In this document: one piece after another, positions 1 through 10,100 of the stretch
Layout: the number at the start of each line of letters is the position of its first letter
Numbering within the stretch: position 1 is the first letter of the stretch
NCBI RefSeq assembly: GCF_014199955.1
Contig: NZ_JACHOQ010000007.1
Coordinates: forward strand, 1 to 64,000
Length of the DNA: 64,000 bases
Direction: 5' to 3'
Origin: Brevundimonas aurantiaca
GTDB taxonomy: Bacteria; Pseudomonadota; Alphaproteobacteria; Caulobacterales; Caulobacteraceae
The notes under the pieces: model-generated
Databases searched by the model: none
Told to the model about the DNA's origin: nothing
Seen by the model: only the letters and a program-made list of their open reading frames with translations
Position numbers and translations under genes: made by a program

Positions 1-409
1 CTGCGCAGACCGGCCTCTTGCCAACCCAGCCGATCACAGCTCAGATCAACCTAGGACTCTCGTTATGGCTGGATGAGAAACGGGGGTCACGTCAGCGGGG
101 TATAAGGTTCTCTTTGATGGTCATGCCGTGCTATACCATCATGAGTCTGCAACACGTATGACATCCAAGCAGCTGAGTCATCCTAAAGACACCAGCTTAA
201 TGAGCGCGAGGTGGTCAGATCTAATGGGTAGGCATGATCCGTACTTTAGTCCGCTGTTTAGTGACGAGGCTCCAGCACTCCACGAAGTCAGGAAGACTAT
301 AGACCCGTTTCGCCCTGCGCATGTGAGCTACCTGCGTAGGAAGCCCTCGGTCAGGCGGGGCAGCAGCAAGATTCCGCCCTCTATAGTAGTGAATTGAGTG
401 CTATGCGGG
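1..409. other. Non-coding or unrecognised left edge, less GC-rich than the rest
   Basis: No gene is supported here. The longest open frame (128-397, plus strand, GTG start) would give an 89-residue protein of no recognisable family, without a clear ribosome binding site. Base composition looks clearly less GC-rich than everything to the right up to 10 kb. It could be the tail of a transferred segment, a degraded gene, or an assembly edge; the sequence alone does not decide. Confidence 0.4.
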
Positions 410-1153
410 TCACACCGGTTCTCGCTGCAGACGCAGATAGGCGGGATCGAATTCCGCGATCGCGGCCAGACGCGGCCAATCCAGGATTTCGACTTGGCCG
501 CCGGTCCAGTTGACCAGGCCCTGGGCGCGCAACTCGGCGACCAGACGATTGATATGGACCGTCGACAGGCCCAGCATATCGCCTAGTACGGATTGCGTCA
601 GTGGAAGCCTGAAGCTTCGGTCTTCCGCCTGTCCCACGACCTCAAGGCGCAAATAGAGTTCGCACAACAGATGGGCCAGGCCGCCGAGGCCGCTGCGGCG
701 GCCGATGACGGCCAGCCACTGCCGGTGGATCGCCGCGTCGATCAAGGTGTCCAGCCACAGCAGTCGGGCCAGATGCGGGTGATTTTCCGTAAGGGCGATA
801 AGTTCCGCGTGCGGCGCCTGGGCGATGACGCAGTCCGTCAGGGCCTGCACGCCGTGATCCATCTGCTTCATCAGCAGGCTGTGCAGATCGACGAAGTCGC
901 CATCGACATTGATCTCGGTGATCTGCCGGCCGCCGTCGGCGAGGGACACATGGCGCGCTGCGAAGCCGCTGATCAGAAGGGTGCTGTGGGTCGGATGGCC
1001 GTGGCGCTGGACGAAGTCCGCCCCGCTGCGGACCTCCCTCGGCGGACCGAGCACCTTGTCCAGGGCGGCGATCTCCTCGGGCGACAGCCGGTCGCGAAGC
1101 GCCAGCTTATCGACCAGGGTTCTTATGGTCGGATCGGTTGGGACGGCGTTCAT
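410..1153 (-). CDS. Crp/Fnr-family transcriptional regulator
   Basis: A 247-residue protein with the Crp/Fnr layout: an N-terminal cyclic-nucleotide-binding-type beta-roll (about residues 25-140) and a C-terminal winged helix-turn-helix (about 170-235, around LTQSVLGDMLGLSTVHINRL). It lacks the clustered N-terminal cysteines of oxygen-sensing FNR, so the ligand is unknown. The start chosen (MNAVPTD) gives a normal family length; an upstream extension to 1273 reads low-complexity Arg/Gly sequence. The ATG overlaps the stop of the upstream DUF6894 gene by 4 bases (ATGA), which indicates translational coupling. Confidence 0.88.
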   Translation of the reverse strand: MNAVPTDPTIRTLVDKLALRDRLSPEEIAALDKVLGPPREVRSGADFVQRHGHPTHSTLLISGFAARHVSLADGGRQITEINVDGDFVDLHSLLMKQMDHGVQALTDCVIAQAPHAELIALTENHPHLARLLWLDTLIDAAIHRQWLAVIGRRSGLGGLAHLLCELYLRLEVVGQAEDRSFRLPLTQSVLGDMLGLSTVHINRLVAELRAQGLVNWTGGQVEILDWPRLAAIAEFDPAYLRLQREPV

Positions 1154-1413
1154 TCGTCGGCGTCCGCCAAGGCCCAACCCTGGGGGGCCTCTTGGGACGC
1201 CTTGGCCGTAACGCTGACCACCGTCACGCCCTCTGCATCGGTGACGATGACGCTGAAGACGCCCGTGTCCCAAAATCCGGCGCTGCGATAGCGCAGAATT
1301 TCCCCCAGGACCGTGACCGCCTCCTCTCGTGCGGCGTCGACGTTCGGCAGGTCCTCGCCCTGGTCGTCGCGAATGCGGTCCCCATTCTGGGTATGAAAGA
1401 AATAGCGCGGCAA
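1150..1413 (-). CDS. DUF6894-type small protein (MPRYFFHTQNG...)
   Basis: An 87-residue soluble protein beginning (M/L)PRYFFHTQNGD, the hallmark opening of the alphaproteobacterial DUF6894 family, whose function is unknown. Start choice: a strong Shine-Dalgarno (GGAGGTG) lies 4 bases before a TTG at 1413. The GTG at 1419 sits inside that Shine-Dalgarno and is therefore unlikely. It is first in a two-gene minus-strand unit and overlaps the Crp/Fnr start by 4 bases, so the two are probably co-expressed. Confidence 0.75.
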   Translation of the reverse strand: MPRYFFHTQNGDRIRDDQGEDLPNVDAAREEAVTVLGEILRYRSAGFWDTGVFSVIVTDAEGVTVVSVTAKASQEAPQGWALADADE

Positions 1414-1472
1414 CCCCACCTCCAGCAGCAGACCTGCAAGAAGCGACGACCGGCCGGATTGGTTCAGCCTTT

Positions 1473-2972
1473 TCAGATTTCCTGATTAAAGGCGCCGATC
1501 TCGGAATAGGCGGCCAGGCGCGGCTTGATCTCCTTGCGGAACAGGTCGCGCATGTCGTCTTCTGAGCGCATGCTCTCGACCACCACGACCAGCTCCGGCT
1601 TGTTGGACGAGGCGCGGACCAGGACCCAGGAGCCGTCCTCCAGGTGCACCCGCACCCCGTTGACGGTGATGGCCTCGACGATCTTGCGCCCCAGGATCTC
1701 GCCGCCCGCTGCGGCCAGATCGGCGTATTCCTTCACGATCCGCTCCAGCACCCCGTACTTCAGCTCGTCGTCGCAATGGGGCGACATGGTCAGGCTGGTC
1801 CAGGCGTCGGGCAGGGCGGCCTTCAGCTCGCTGAGCTTCTTGCCGGGATTGCGGTCCAGCATGGCCAGGACTGCGCCTGCCGCCACCAGGCCGTCGTCAT
1901 AGCCGTAGCCCAGGTCGCCGGCCATGAAGAAGTGGCCCGACTTCTCGAACCCGGCCAGGGCGCCCAGTTCGGCCGTCTTGCGCTTGATGTAGGAATGGCC
2001 GGTCTTCCAATAGACCACCTCGGCGCGGTTGGCCTTGAGGATCTCGTCGGTCTTGTAGAGGCCGGTCGACTTCACATCGACGACGAAGGTGCTGTTCGGG
2101 TGGACCTTGGACAGGTCGCGCGCCAGCATCAGGCCGATCTTGTCGGCGAAGATCTCCTCGCCCGTGTCATCGACCACGCCGCAGCGATCCCCGTCGCCGT
2201 CGAAGCCCAGGGCCAGGTCGGCGCCGGTCTCCTTCACCCGCTCAGCCATCTGCACCAGCATGGCGTGGTCTTCCGGGTTCGGATTGTATTTGGGGAAGGT
2301 GTAGTCGAGGTCTGTGTCCATCTCGATCACCTCGACGCCCATCCGGCGCAGGGCGTCGGGCGCGAAGGCGCCGGCCGTGCCGTTGCCGCAGGCGCACACC
2401 ACCTTCAGCGGCCGCTTGATCTGAACCTTGGAGGCCACGTCGGCCACATAGGTCTCCCGGAAGTCCTCGACCCGGACCAGCTTCCCGCCCGGCCGCGCCA
2501 CGCCCTCGCCGTTCAGCACGATCTCCTTCAGCCGGCCCATCTCCTCGGGGCCGAAGGTCAGAGGCTTGTTCGCCCCCATCTTGACCCCGGTCCAGCCGTT
2601 CTCGTTGTGGCTGGCGGTGACCATGGCCACGCAGGGCGCGTCCAGTTCGAACTGACCGAAATAGGCCATGGGCGACAGGGCCAGGCCGACGTCTAGCACC
2701 TCCATCCCGCCTTCCAGAAGGCCCAGGATCAGAGCCTGTTTGACGCTGAGGCTGTAGCCGCGAAAGTCGTGGCCGACGACGATCTTCGGCGCCACGCCGA
2801 TCTCATGGACATAGGTCGCCAGCCCCAGCCCCAGGGCCTGAACGCCCAGGAGGTTGATTTCTTTTTCCAAGATCCAGCGCGCGTCATATTCGCGAAACCC
2901 CGTCGGCTTGACCAGGGGCTCTGTCTCATAGGCGGCCGTGTTCGGCTTCAGGTCCTGGCGGGGCTTGAGCAT
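1473..2972 (-). CDS. Phosphomannomutase/phosphoglucomutase
   Basis: A 499-residue alpha-D-phosphohexomutase (ManB/AlgC type) that interconverts hexose 6-phosphate and hexose 1-phosphate in the cytoplasm, feeding GDP-mannose or dTDP-sugar synthesis. Visible signatures are the phosphoserine loop TASHNENG (Ser about 121), the metal loop DGDGDR (about 258-263) and the sugar-binding FEKSGHFF segment (about 342-349). Length is normal. AAGGA lies 7 bases before the ATG. It is the last gene of the minus-strand group with the GDP-mannose pyrophosphorylase fusion and a GT4 enzyme, which supports a mannose-1-phosphate role. The phosphoglucomutase activity is known for the family but is not separable by eye. 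Confidence 0.93.
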   Translation of the reverse strand: MLKPRQDLKPNTAAYETEPLVKPTGFREYDARWILEKEINLLGVQALGLGLATYVHEIGVAPKIVVGHDFRGYSLSVKQALILGLLEGGMEVLDVGLALSPMAYFGQFELDAPCVAMVTASHNENGWTGVKMGANKPLTFGPEEMGRLKEIVLNGEGVARPGGKLVRVEDFRETYVADVASKVQIKRPLKVVCACGNGTAGAFAPDALRRMGVEVIEMDTDLDYTFPKYNPNPEDHAMLVQMAERVKETGADLALGFDGDGDRCGVVDDTGEEIFADKIGLMLARDLSKVHPNSTFVVDVKSTGLYKTDEILKANRAEVVYWKTGHSYIKRKTAELGALAGFEKSGHFFMAGDLGYGYDDGLVAAGAVLAMLDRNPGKKLSELKAALPDAWTSLTMSPHCDDELKYGVLERIVKEYADLAAAGGEILGRKIVEAITVNGVRVHLEDGSWVLVRASSNKPELVVVVESMRSEDDMRDLFRKEIKPRLAAYSEIGAFNQEI

Positions 2973-3031
2973 GGCGGATCCTTGAAGGCGGTCGGCGGTG
3001 GGCGGGAGAGGAACCGGCAGCGGCGACGGCG

Positions 3032-4117
3032 CTAGGCGGCCGCGCGTTTGCGGATGCGGGCGATGCGACGCAGGCGTCGCCAGAAGCGGCCCCGTTCAGG
3101 CTCGGGATAGGGCTGCAGATTCTCCACGAACTGCTCGGCCGACGCCCGCCAGCTGAACTTCTCCGCATAGGCCCGGACCGTCCCCCGATCCAGATCGAGG
3201 CATTTCAGGCAGGCGGTCTTCAGATCGTCGTCGATCACCCCGGCGCCGGATCCCGGGATGATGTCGATCGGTCCGTGGGCGGGATAGGCGGCCACCGGCG
3301 TGCCCGCCGCCATGGCCTCAAGGATCACCAGGCCGAAGGTGTCGGTCCAGCTGGGGAAGACGAAGACGTCGGCGTCCCGGAAGCACCGAGCCAGTTCGCC
3401 GCCGAAGCGCGCGCCCAGGAATTTGGCCTCGGAGTATTTTTCCTGAAGTTCCGCCCGCGCGGGGCCGTCGCCGACGATGATCTTGGTGCCGGGCAGATCC
3501 AGCTCCAGGAAGGCCTCGATATTTTTCTCCACCGCGACCCGGCCGACGTTCAGGAAGAAGGGACGGGGCCAGTCCTTGGCGCCCATCTCGTCATAGATGG
3601 GCTCGAGATCGGGCCGGAACACTTCGGTGTCCACGCCGCGCGACCAGGGGGAGACGTTCTTGAAGCCGTGTTCGACCAGTTCGTCCCGCAGGGTCGGGGT
3701 CGCCACCATCAGCCGGCCGGACGGCTTGTGGAACCACTTCATATAGGCGTAGCCGACCTGGACAGGGATCGGGAAACGCGCCGAGACATATTCCGGGAAT
3801 TTGGTGTGATAGCTGGTGGTGAAGGGCAGTTTCCATTCCACGCAGATGCGCCGCGTGGCGATGCCGATCGGCCCCTCGGTGGCGATGTGGACGGCCTCCG
3901 GCTCGAAGGCCCGCAGCATTTCGCGAATCTCTTCCTCGGCCCCCAGCGCCAGCCGAATCTCCGGATAGGTGGGGCAGGGGATGGTCTTGAACAGGCTGGG
4001 CTCGATGACCTCCACCTCATGGCCCATGTCGCGGCATTCCGCGACCGTGCGGGTCAGGGTGCGGACGACGCCATTGACCTGAGGTTCCCAGGCGTCGGTG
4101 GCCAGAACGATGCGCAT
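3032..4117 (-). CDS. GT4-family glycosyltransferase
   Basis: A 361-residue GT-B glycosyltransferase of family GT4. The N-terminal domain opens MRIVLATDAWEPQVNGVVRT with the Gly-rich acceptor loop (PQVNGV). The C-terminal donor domain carries FLNVGRVAVEKN and the E-x7-E region (DTFGLVILEAMAAGTPV). It resembles GT4 mannosyl/glucosyl-transferases that act on membrane lipids. Neighbouring enzymes make mannose phosphate and probably GDP-mannose, so mannose transfer is a reasonable inference. The C-terminus is Arg-rich (RRLRRIARIRKR), which may help membrane attachment. No transmembrane segment is seen. Confidence 0.88.
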   Translation of the reverse strand: MRIVLATDAWEPQVNGVVRTLTRTVAECRDMGHEVEVIEPSLFKTIPCPTYPEIRLALGAEEEIREMLRAFEPEAVHIATEGPIGIATRRICVEWKLPFTTSYHTKFPEYVSARFPIPVQVGYAYMKWFHKPSGRLMVATPTLRDELVEHGFKNVSPWSRGVDTEVFRPDLEPIYDEMGAKDWPRPFFLNVGRVAVEKNIEAFLELDLPGTKIIVGDGPARAELQEKYSEAKFLGARFGGELARCFRDADVFVFPSWTDTFGLVILEAMAAGTPVAAYPAHGPIDIIPGSGAGVIDDDLKTACLKCLDLDRGTVRAYAEKFSWRASAEQFVENLQPYPEPERGRFWRRLRRIARIRKRAAA

Positions 4118-4203
4118 GGAGGCGGGCGGACCCTGAGCCGTTGAGTAAGAGCGGAACTTCTAGACGCTTCGAATGACGATGGCGAGATGGATATGGAGGA
4201 ACC

Positions 4204-6483
4204 TCATGCCAGCTCCAGAGCCCAGCTGATGTCGGGCCGAAGCGCGCCGAGGGTGGCCCTCGTCTGAACGAAAGCCGCCATGATATGGTAAAAGGAACTG
4301 GCGGGCGCCGGCTCGTCAATAAAGTCCCCGCTTTCCAGCATCTGGTCTCGCCAGAGACCGACAGGGATGAGGTATCGCCACAAGGCTCTTTGCGCTCTCG
4401 CGGCCTGCATCAGGCAAAGATCGCGCCGTCCGTCGTCGGTCAGAGACGCCAGAAGCAGCGCCGCCTTCAACCATTCCGTCTGGGGCCACAAACGCGCGCG
4501 GGCGCTGCGGATCGAGCCGTCCAAATTCATTGCGTCGATCGCCACGCCCCGCCCTCGATCGACCCCTTTTAACCCGGCTTCGAAAAGATTCCAGGCGACC
4601 TCCACCCCCTCGGCGTCGGCACGACGCTTCGCATGATGAGCGAGAAGCCATGCCCATTCGAACTGATGCCCAGGTTCCACGAGCGTCCCATCCGGCCCCT
4701 CGGCCGGGGACCAGTCGGGCGAAAAGAACTCTCTGAGCATTCCTGTCTTGGGGTCGATGAAACGGCTGCGTGCCAGGACGACGATCCGATCCGCTAATTC
4801 CGCCCAAGATGGGTCGCCCTCAGCCTCCTCCCAAGCCAAGGCGGCCTCGAGCAGATGCATATGCGCATTGGCCTGATATGGATGCGCCCCAGCCTCCACC
4901 AAACCGCCGCCCTTGTCCATCGCAGTCATCAACTGATCCCGCAGGTTGGCGGCCTGGAACTGATGTGCAGCTTCAGGATCCAAACGCGAGACGGAGGCAA
5001 GGGCGAACAGAAGGAAGGCTTGGTCGTAAAGGGTGGTCGTATCGTCTTCAGGCGCGCCGCCTGTGGTTATGCGTGTCCGCAGACGTCCGCCGCCCGTCAT
5101 CAAGCGCTGATTCATCCAGTCCAAACCGGCCGCGACCGCTGGGCGCCAAGGGCCGGGCCATCCAAGGTGTCCGGCCTGGGCGTAAACTTGAATCTGGCGC
5201 GCTTGGACGACGGCGCGGCGAGACGCATGAAGTCTGCGACCGTCCTGGGTCAGTAATTCTTCAAAGCCGCCCTGGGCGTTCTGTCCCAGGGTGCACCAGG
5301 TCGGCAGGGCCGACTGGCGCATCCAGGCCGCAAACCGTACAGCGCCTTCATCCAGTGTTTCCTGCACGGGCTGCGGGAAATCCAGATGACGCGGCGACAG
5401 GCTCTGTAGCCGTTTGACGATTTTCCGCACGTCCTGGCTCTTCGCCAAATCTGCGACCAGAACGGCGTCCTGCTCCACCACGATGGCGAGATTGGATACC
5501 CCCACAGCGGCGACCATCACGCCGTCGCAGGCTCGCACCAGACAGTTTTCCGCATCTTCCAAGATGTGCAGACCGACGTCGCCCTCACCGGACTTCTGGA
5601 CGGCGTCCCACGCGCCCAGATCGGACCAGTCGAAAGCGACAGGAAGCACTGAGGCCCGCTCCGTCTTCTCCAGCACAGCATAGTCGATTGATATGCGAGG
5701 CGCATCGCTGAAGCGGCGCCCCAACAGGATCACGCCGCCATCGACGACGGCGGCCTCCATGGAGTCCGTCACCGCCTCGACCAGACCTGCGGTGACTTGA
5801 CCTAGCTCGGCCTTCAGTATGTCGGCGCGCACGACGAAGTTGCCGCTGTTCCACAGATAACCGTCGGCGATGTAGCGTTCGGCCGTGGCCAGGTCCGGCT
5901 TTTCGACGAACGCCCGAACCTCGGCTAAGCCTTCGCCGCGCGGCGCTATGTAGCCATAGGCCGACGACGGGCCGGAGGGTATGACGCCGAACGTCACGAT
6001 TCGGCCTGCCAAGGCGGCGTCGCTGGCCGATGCCACGGCCTTGCGGAACGCCGCGCCATCCGGAATGTGGTGGTCGGACGCGACGAACAGATTCACGGCG
6101 TCCGGGTTCTGCCGTTCGGTCCAGATCGCCGCTGCGGCCATGGCGGCCGCCGAATCCCGCGCTGTTGGTTCAAGTAGGACGACGGCGTCCCGCTCCAACT
6201 CCTTCAGCTGGTCGCAGATCGCTTGCCGGTGCGACACGCCGCCTATGATGATCAATCGACCGTGCTCCCCTGCAAGGTCGGCGACACGCTCAACCGTATC
6301 CTGAAACAGGGACCGATTGCCGGCTAGCGGAATGAACTGCTTAGGCCGAGAGGGGCGGGACGCAGGCCAAAGCCGCGTGCCCGAGCCGCCGCACATGATG
6401 ACAGGAAAGATGACCGGCATCGGCGCGGCGTTGACCCTCATTGTTTGGGCTTCAGGCTTAGGCGAATTGGGAGCGCGCGTCAT
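4204..6483 (-). CDS. Mannose-1-phosphate guanylyltransferase fused to AGE-family isomerase domain
   Basis: A 759-residue fusion. Residues about 24-370 form a ManC-type GDP-mannose pyrophosphorylase with GGSGTRLWPASR and PKQF (32-50). Residues about 395-759 form an N-acylglucosamine 2-epimerase (AGE) alpha/alpha barrel, with HMHLLEAALAWEEA, EPGHQFEWAWLLAHH and LWPQTEWLKAALL. AlgA-type enzymes carry a cupin isomerase after the guanylyltransferase; here an AGE fold takes that place and probably supplies mannose-6-phosphate isomerase activity (inference). The start is uncertain: MTRAP at 6483 or MRVNAAP at 6441, neither with a strong ribosome site. It leads the minus-strand mannose group. Confidence 0.87.
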   Translation of the reverse strand: MTRAPNSPKPEAQTMRVNAAPMPVIFPVIMCGGSGTRLWPASRPSRPKQFIPLAGNRSLFQDTVERVADLAGEHGRLIIIGGVSHRQAICDQLKELERDAVVLLEPTARDSAAAMAAAAIWTERQNPDAVNLFVASDHHIPDGAAFRKAVASASDAALAGRIVTFGVIPSGPSSAYGYIAPRGEGLAEVRAFVEKPDLATAERYIADGYLWNSGNFVVRADILKAELGQVTAGLVEAVTDSMEAAVVDGGVILLGRRFSDAPRISIDYAVLEKTERASVLPVAFDWSDLGAWDAVQKSGEGDVGLHILEDAENCLVRACDGVMVAAVGVSNLAIVVEQDAVLVADLAKSQDVRKIVKRLQSLSPRHLDFPQPVQETLDEGAVRFAAWMRQSALPTWCTLGQNAQGGFEELLTQDGRRLHASRRAVVQARQIQVYAQAGHLGWPGPWRPAVAAGLDWMNQRLMTGGGRLRTRITTGGAPEDDTTTLYDQAFLLFALASVSRLDPEAAHQFQAANLRDQLMTAMDKGGGLVEAGAHPYQANAHMHLLEAALAWEEAEGDPSWAELADRIVVLARSRFIDPKTGMLREFFSPDWSPAEGPDGTLVEPGHQFEWAWLLAHHAKRRADAEGVEVAWNLFEAGLKGVDRGRGVAIDAMNLDGSIRSARARLWPQTEWLKAALLLASLTDDGRRDLCLMQAARAQRALWRYLIPVGLWRDQMLESGDFIDEPAPASSFYHIMAAFVQTRATLGALRPDISWALELA

Positions 6484-6538
6484 CCCATGCCGTAACCAAG
6501 GGGCGACGGCGGCGAGACCAGAAGCTGCACCGATCCGC

Positions 6539-7000
6539 TCAAATCGGCAGTACGGTTGTCGACTTCACCTCTTCCAGCACCGCATAGGTCCGGGTTTCGC
6601 GGACCCCCGGCATGCGCACCAGCACGTCTCCTAGAAAGGCGCGATAGGCATCCATGTCGCCGACGCGGGCCTTGATCAGATAGTCGAAGCCGCCGGCGAC
6701 CATATGGCATTCCAGCACCTCGGGCTGTGTGCGCACCGCAGCGGCGAAGGCTTCGAAGACGTCGCCGGTGGTTCGGTCCAACAGGACCTCGACGAAGATC
6801 AAGAGGTCGCGGCCGACCTGGGCGGGATCGACCATGGCGGCGTAGCCGGTGATGACCTGCCGGTCGCGCAACCGCTTGACCCGCTCGAAACAGGCGGCGG
6901 GCGAGAGGTGGCATCGGCGCGCCAGTTCGGCGTTGGAGATGCGACCGTCGGCCTGCAGCACGCGCAGGATGCGCCGGTCTACCGGATCCAAATCCGTCAT
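6539..7000 (-). CDS. putR: Lrp/AsnC-family regulator, probable PutR
   Basis: A 153-residue Lrp-type regulator. It has an N-terminal helix-turn-helix (about residues 5-55, DRRILRVLQADGRISNAELARRCHLSP in part) and a C-terminal RAM effector-binding domain (about 70-145, ECHMVAGGFDYLIKARV). It is divergent from putA with about 108 bases between the two ATGs. In alphaproteobacteria an Lrp-type PutR in this arrangement activates putA in response to proline. The symbol is given from that context. Confidence 0.85.
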   Translation of the reverse strand: MTDLDPVDRRILRVLQADGRISNAELARRCHLSPAACFERVKRLRDRQVITGYAAMVDPAQVGRDLLIFVEVLLDRTTGDVFEAFAAAVRTQPEVLECHMVAGGFDYLIKARVGDMDAYRAFLGDVLVRMPGVRETRTYAVLEEVKSTTVLPI

Positions 7001-7108
7001 TGGAAATCACGCCTTTTCACGAACGATCTTCGGCTTTGGCGCATATCATACGAAGCACCTTCAACGAACTCCGGCATATACGGCTAAAATCCACAGGATT
7101 TGTCGCCG
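7001..7108. promoter_or_regulatory. Divergent putR/putA control region
   Basis: This AT-richer intergenic stretch between the divergent regulator and putA is the expected site of PutR binding. A tentative putA promoter is TTCAAC (7060-7065) and GCTAAAAT (7083-7090), close to the alphaproteobacterial -10 form GCTANAWC. A ribosome site (AGGA, 7095-7098) lies 10 bases before the ATG at 7109. The promoter elements are eye-matched only. Confidence 0.4.
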
Positions 7109-10100
7109 ATGACCCCGCCCGCCTTCTCACCCTCGTCCCTGGCCCTCTGGGACGAGCTGGACCATCACAAGTTCCGCGATGAAAAGGCCGTGGTCGCCGA
7201 CAATCTGGCCCGCGTTTCGCTGGACGCCGCCGAACGCGCCGCGGTCGTCGCCGAAGCCGTGGCCTTGGTCGAACAGGCCCGCCGGAGCCAGAAGAAGCAG
7301 GGGGTGGTCGAAAGCTTCCTGCAGCAATTCAGCCTGGGCACCCGCGAAGGCCTGGCCCTGATGTGCCTGGCCGAGGCCCTGCTGCGCGTGCCGGACGAGG
7401 AGACGCGCGATCGGCTGATCGCCGAAAAGATCGGCTCGGCCGACTGGGCCGCGCACCTGGGCCAGTCGGACAGTCTCTTCGTCAACGCCTCCACCTGGGG
7501 GCTGATGCTGACCGGCAAGCTGGTGGATGTGGACGACCAGGCGCGCAGCGACCTGCCGGGCTTTCTGAAGCGGATCGCCGGTCGTCTGGGCGAGCCGGTG
7601 ATCCGTCAGGCGGTGGCCACCGCCGTCAAGATCATGGGCGAACAGTTCGTCGTCGGCCGCACCATCCAGAGCGCGCTGAAACGCTCGAATAGGGAAGGCT
7701 GGCTGTGCAGCTTCGACATGCTGGGCGAAGGCGCCCGGACCCTGGCCGACGCCGACCGCTATGAACGCATCTACGCCGACGCCATCGAGGCGGTGGGCAG
7801 GACGGCCAAGGGCCAAGGGCCGGAGCACGGCCATGGCGTGTCGGTCAAATTGTCGGCCCTCTCGCCCCGCTACGAGGCCACGCATGAGGACGAGGTCTGG
7901 ACGAGCCTCTACCCCCGCATTCTCCACCTGGCCCAGATCGCGGCGAAGTACGACATCAACTTCACCATGGACGCCGAGGAGGCGGACCGTCTGGCCCTGT
8001 CGCTGAAACTGCTCGACCGGCTGGCGCACGAGCCGTCGCTCGGCGGCTGGACGGGGCTGGGCCTGGCGGTTCAGGCCTATCAGAAGCGCGGGCTGGAGAC
8101 GATCGAGCGGGTCGCCGACCTGGCCCGCCGCTCGGGTCGCCGCTTGATGGTGCGCCTCGTCAAGGGCGCCTATTGGGACACGGAGATCAAGCGGGCCCAG
8201 GTCTTCGGCCGCACCGACTATCCGGTCTTCACCACAAAGGCGGCGACCGATCTGAACTATCTGGTCTGCGCCCGGGCCATGATCGAGGCGGCGCCGGCCC
8301 TCTATTCCCAGTTCGCCAGCCACAACGCCCATACCCTGGCCGCCGTCCGCCGCATGGCGCGGGATCGCGGCGTCGCCGTCGAGCATCAACGGCTGCACGG
8401 CATGGGCGAGGCTCTTTACGACGCGGCGCAGGAGGCCTGGAGAGACGAGACCGTCATCGTCCGCGCCTATGCTCCGGTCGGCGGACATGAGGAGCTTCTA
8501 CCCTATCTGGTGCGGCGCCTGCTGGAAAACGGCGCCAACTCCTCCTTCGTCCACGCCCTGCTCGACGAGCGGGTGCCCGCCTCGGCCGTCGCGGCCGATC
8601 CCATCTCCCTGGTCGAGCAGGCGCCCGACCGCCACCCCAAGATTCCGGTTCCCAAAGACATGTACGGCGATCGTCAGAACTCCCTCGGCCGCGACTATTC
8701 CCAGGCCGCCGACCGCGAAGCCCATGCCAAGGCGCTGGAGACGGTCGACCGCGAGAAGCTGACCTCCGGCCCGATCATCGGCGGCAAGCTGCGCGCCGGG
8801 ATCGACCCTCAGGCGGTGACCAATCCGTTCGACCGGTCCCAGGTGCTGGGCCATGTTTCGGAAGCGACGAGCACAGACATAGACGCCGCCGTCGAAGCCG
8901 CCGGCCGCGCCCAGATCGATTGGGACCGCCAAGGCGGAGCCAAACGCGCCGTCGTCCTTCGCGCCATGGCCGACGCCCTGGAAGCCGATCTGGACCGACT
9001 GGTCGCCCTGCTCAGCCGCGAAGCCGGCAAGACCCTGAACGACGGCGTCGCCGAGGTGCGCGAGGCCGCCGACTTCTGCCGATACTACGCCCTGCTGGCC
9101 GAGCGCGACTTCGCCGCGCCCCAGACCCTGAAGGGACCGACCGGCGAGACCAACCAGCTGATCCTGCACGGGCGCGGCGTCTTCGCCTGTATCAGCCCGT
9201 GGAACTTTCCCCTGGCCATCTTCACCGGCCAGATCGCCGCCGCCCTGGCCGCCGGCAACGCCGTCCTGGCCAAGCCGGCGGAACAGACGCCCCTGATCGC
9301 GGCGGAGGCGGTGCGCCTGTATCACAAGGCCGGCCTGAACCCCGATCTTCTGGCCCTGGTTCCAGGACGCGGCGAGACGGTCGGCGCGGCCCTGGTCGCC
9401 CATCCGGGCGTCGACGGCGTCGCCTTCACCGGCGGCACCGACACGGCCGGCGCCATCAACCGGTCGATCGCCGCCCGCCCCGGCGCCATCATTCCCTTCA
9501 TCGCCGAGACCGGCGGACTGAACGGCATGTTCATCGACACCACGGCTCTAAAGGAGCAGGTGATCGACGACGTGATCCAGTCCGCCTTCGGCTCGGCCGG
9601 CCAGCGTTGCTCGGCCCTGCGCATCCTCTATGCGCCCAAGGAGTCGGCCGACGCCCTGATCGAGGGGCTGAAGGGCGCCCTGGCGGTCCAGACCGTCGGC
9701 GACCCCGCCGATCCCAAGACCGAAATCGGCCCCGTCATCGACTCTGAATCGCGCCGCGCCCTGGAGGCCCACGTCGAACGTCTGGCCCGCGAAGCCAAGG
9801 TGATCGCCCGCGCCGCCCTGCCGCTGGGTTCGGAAAAGGGCGATCTGTTCGCCCCCACCATCGCCGAGATCCCCACGCCTGACTTCCTGGAGCGCGAGGT
9901 GTTCGGCCCGATCCTGCACATCTACCGCTACGAGCCGTCCGAGCTGCAATCGGTCGCCTCGCGCCTAGCCGCGCGCGGCTATGGCCTGACCCTGGGCGTC
10001 CACAGCCGTATCGAAGCCTTCGCCGCCGAGGTGACGGCCCTGGTCCCCGCCGGCAACGTCTACGTCAACCGCTCCATCACCGGCGCCGTCGTCGGCGTCC

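Noticed and set aside
128..397. 89-codon plus-strand frame at the left edge
   Set aside because: No ribosome site, GTG start, no family resemblance; length is not unusual for chance at this GC.
7127..8488. 453-codon minus-strand frame inside putA
   Set aside because: Antisense shadow of putA with His/Gln/Gly-rich composition.
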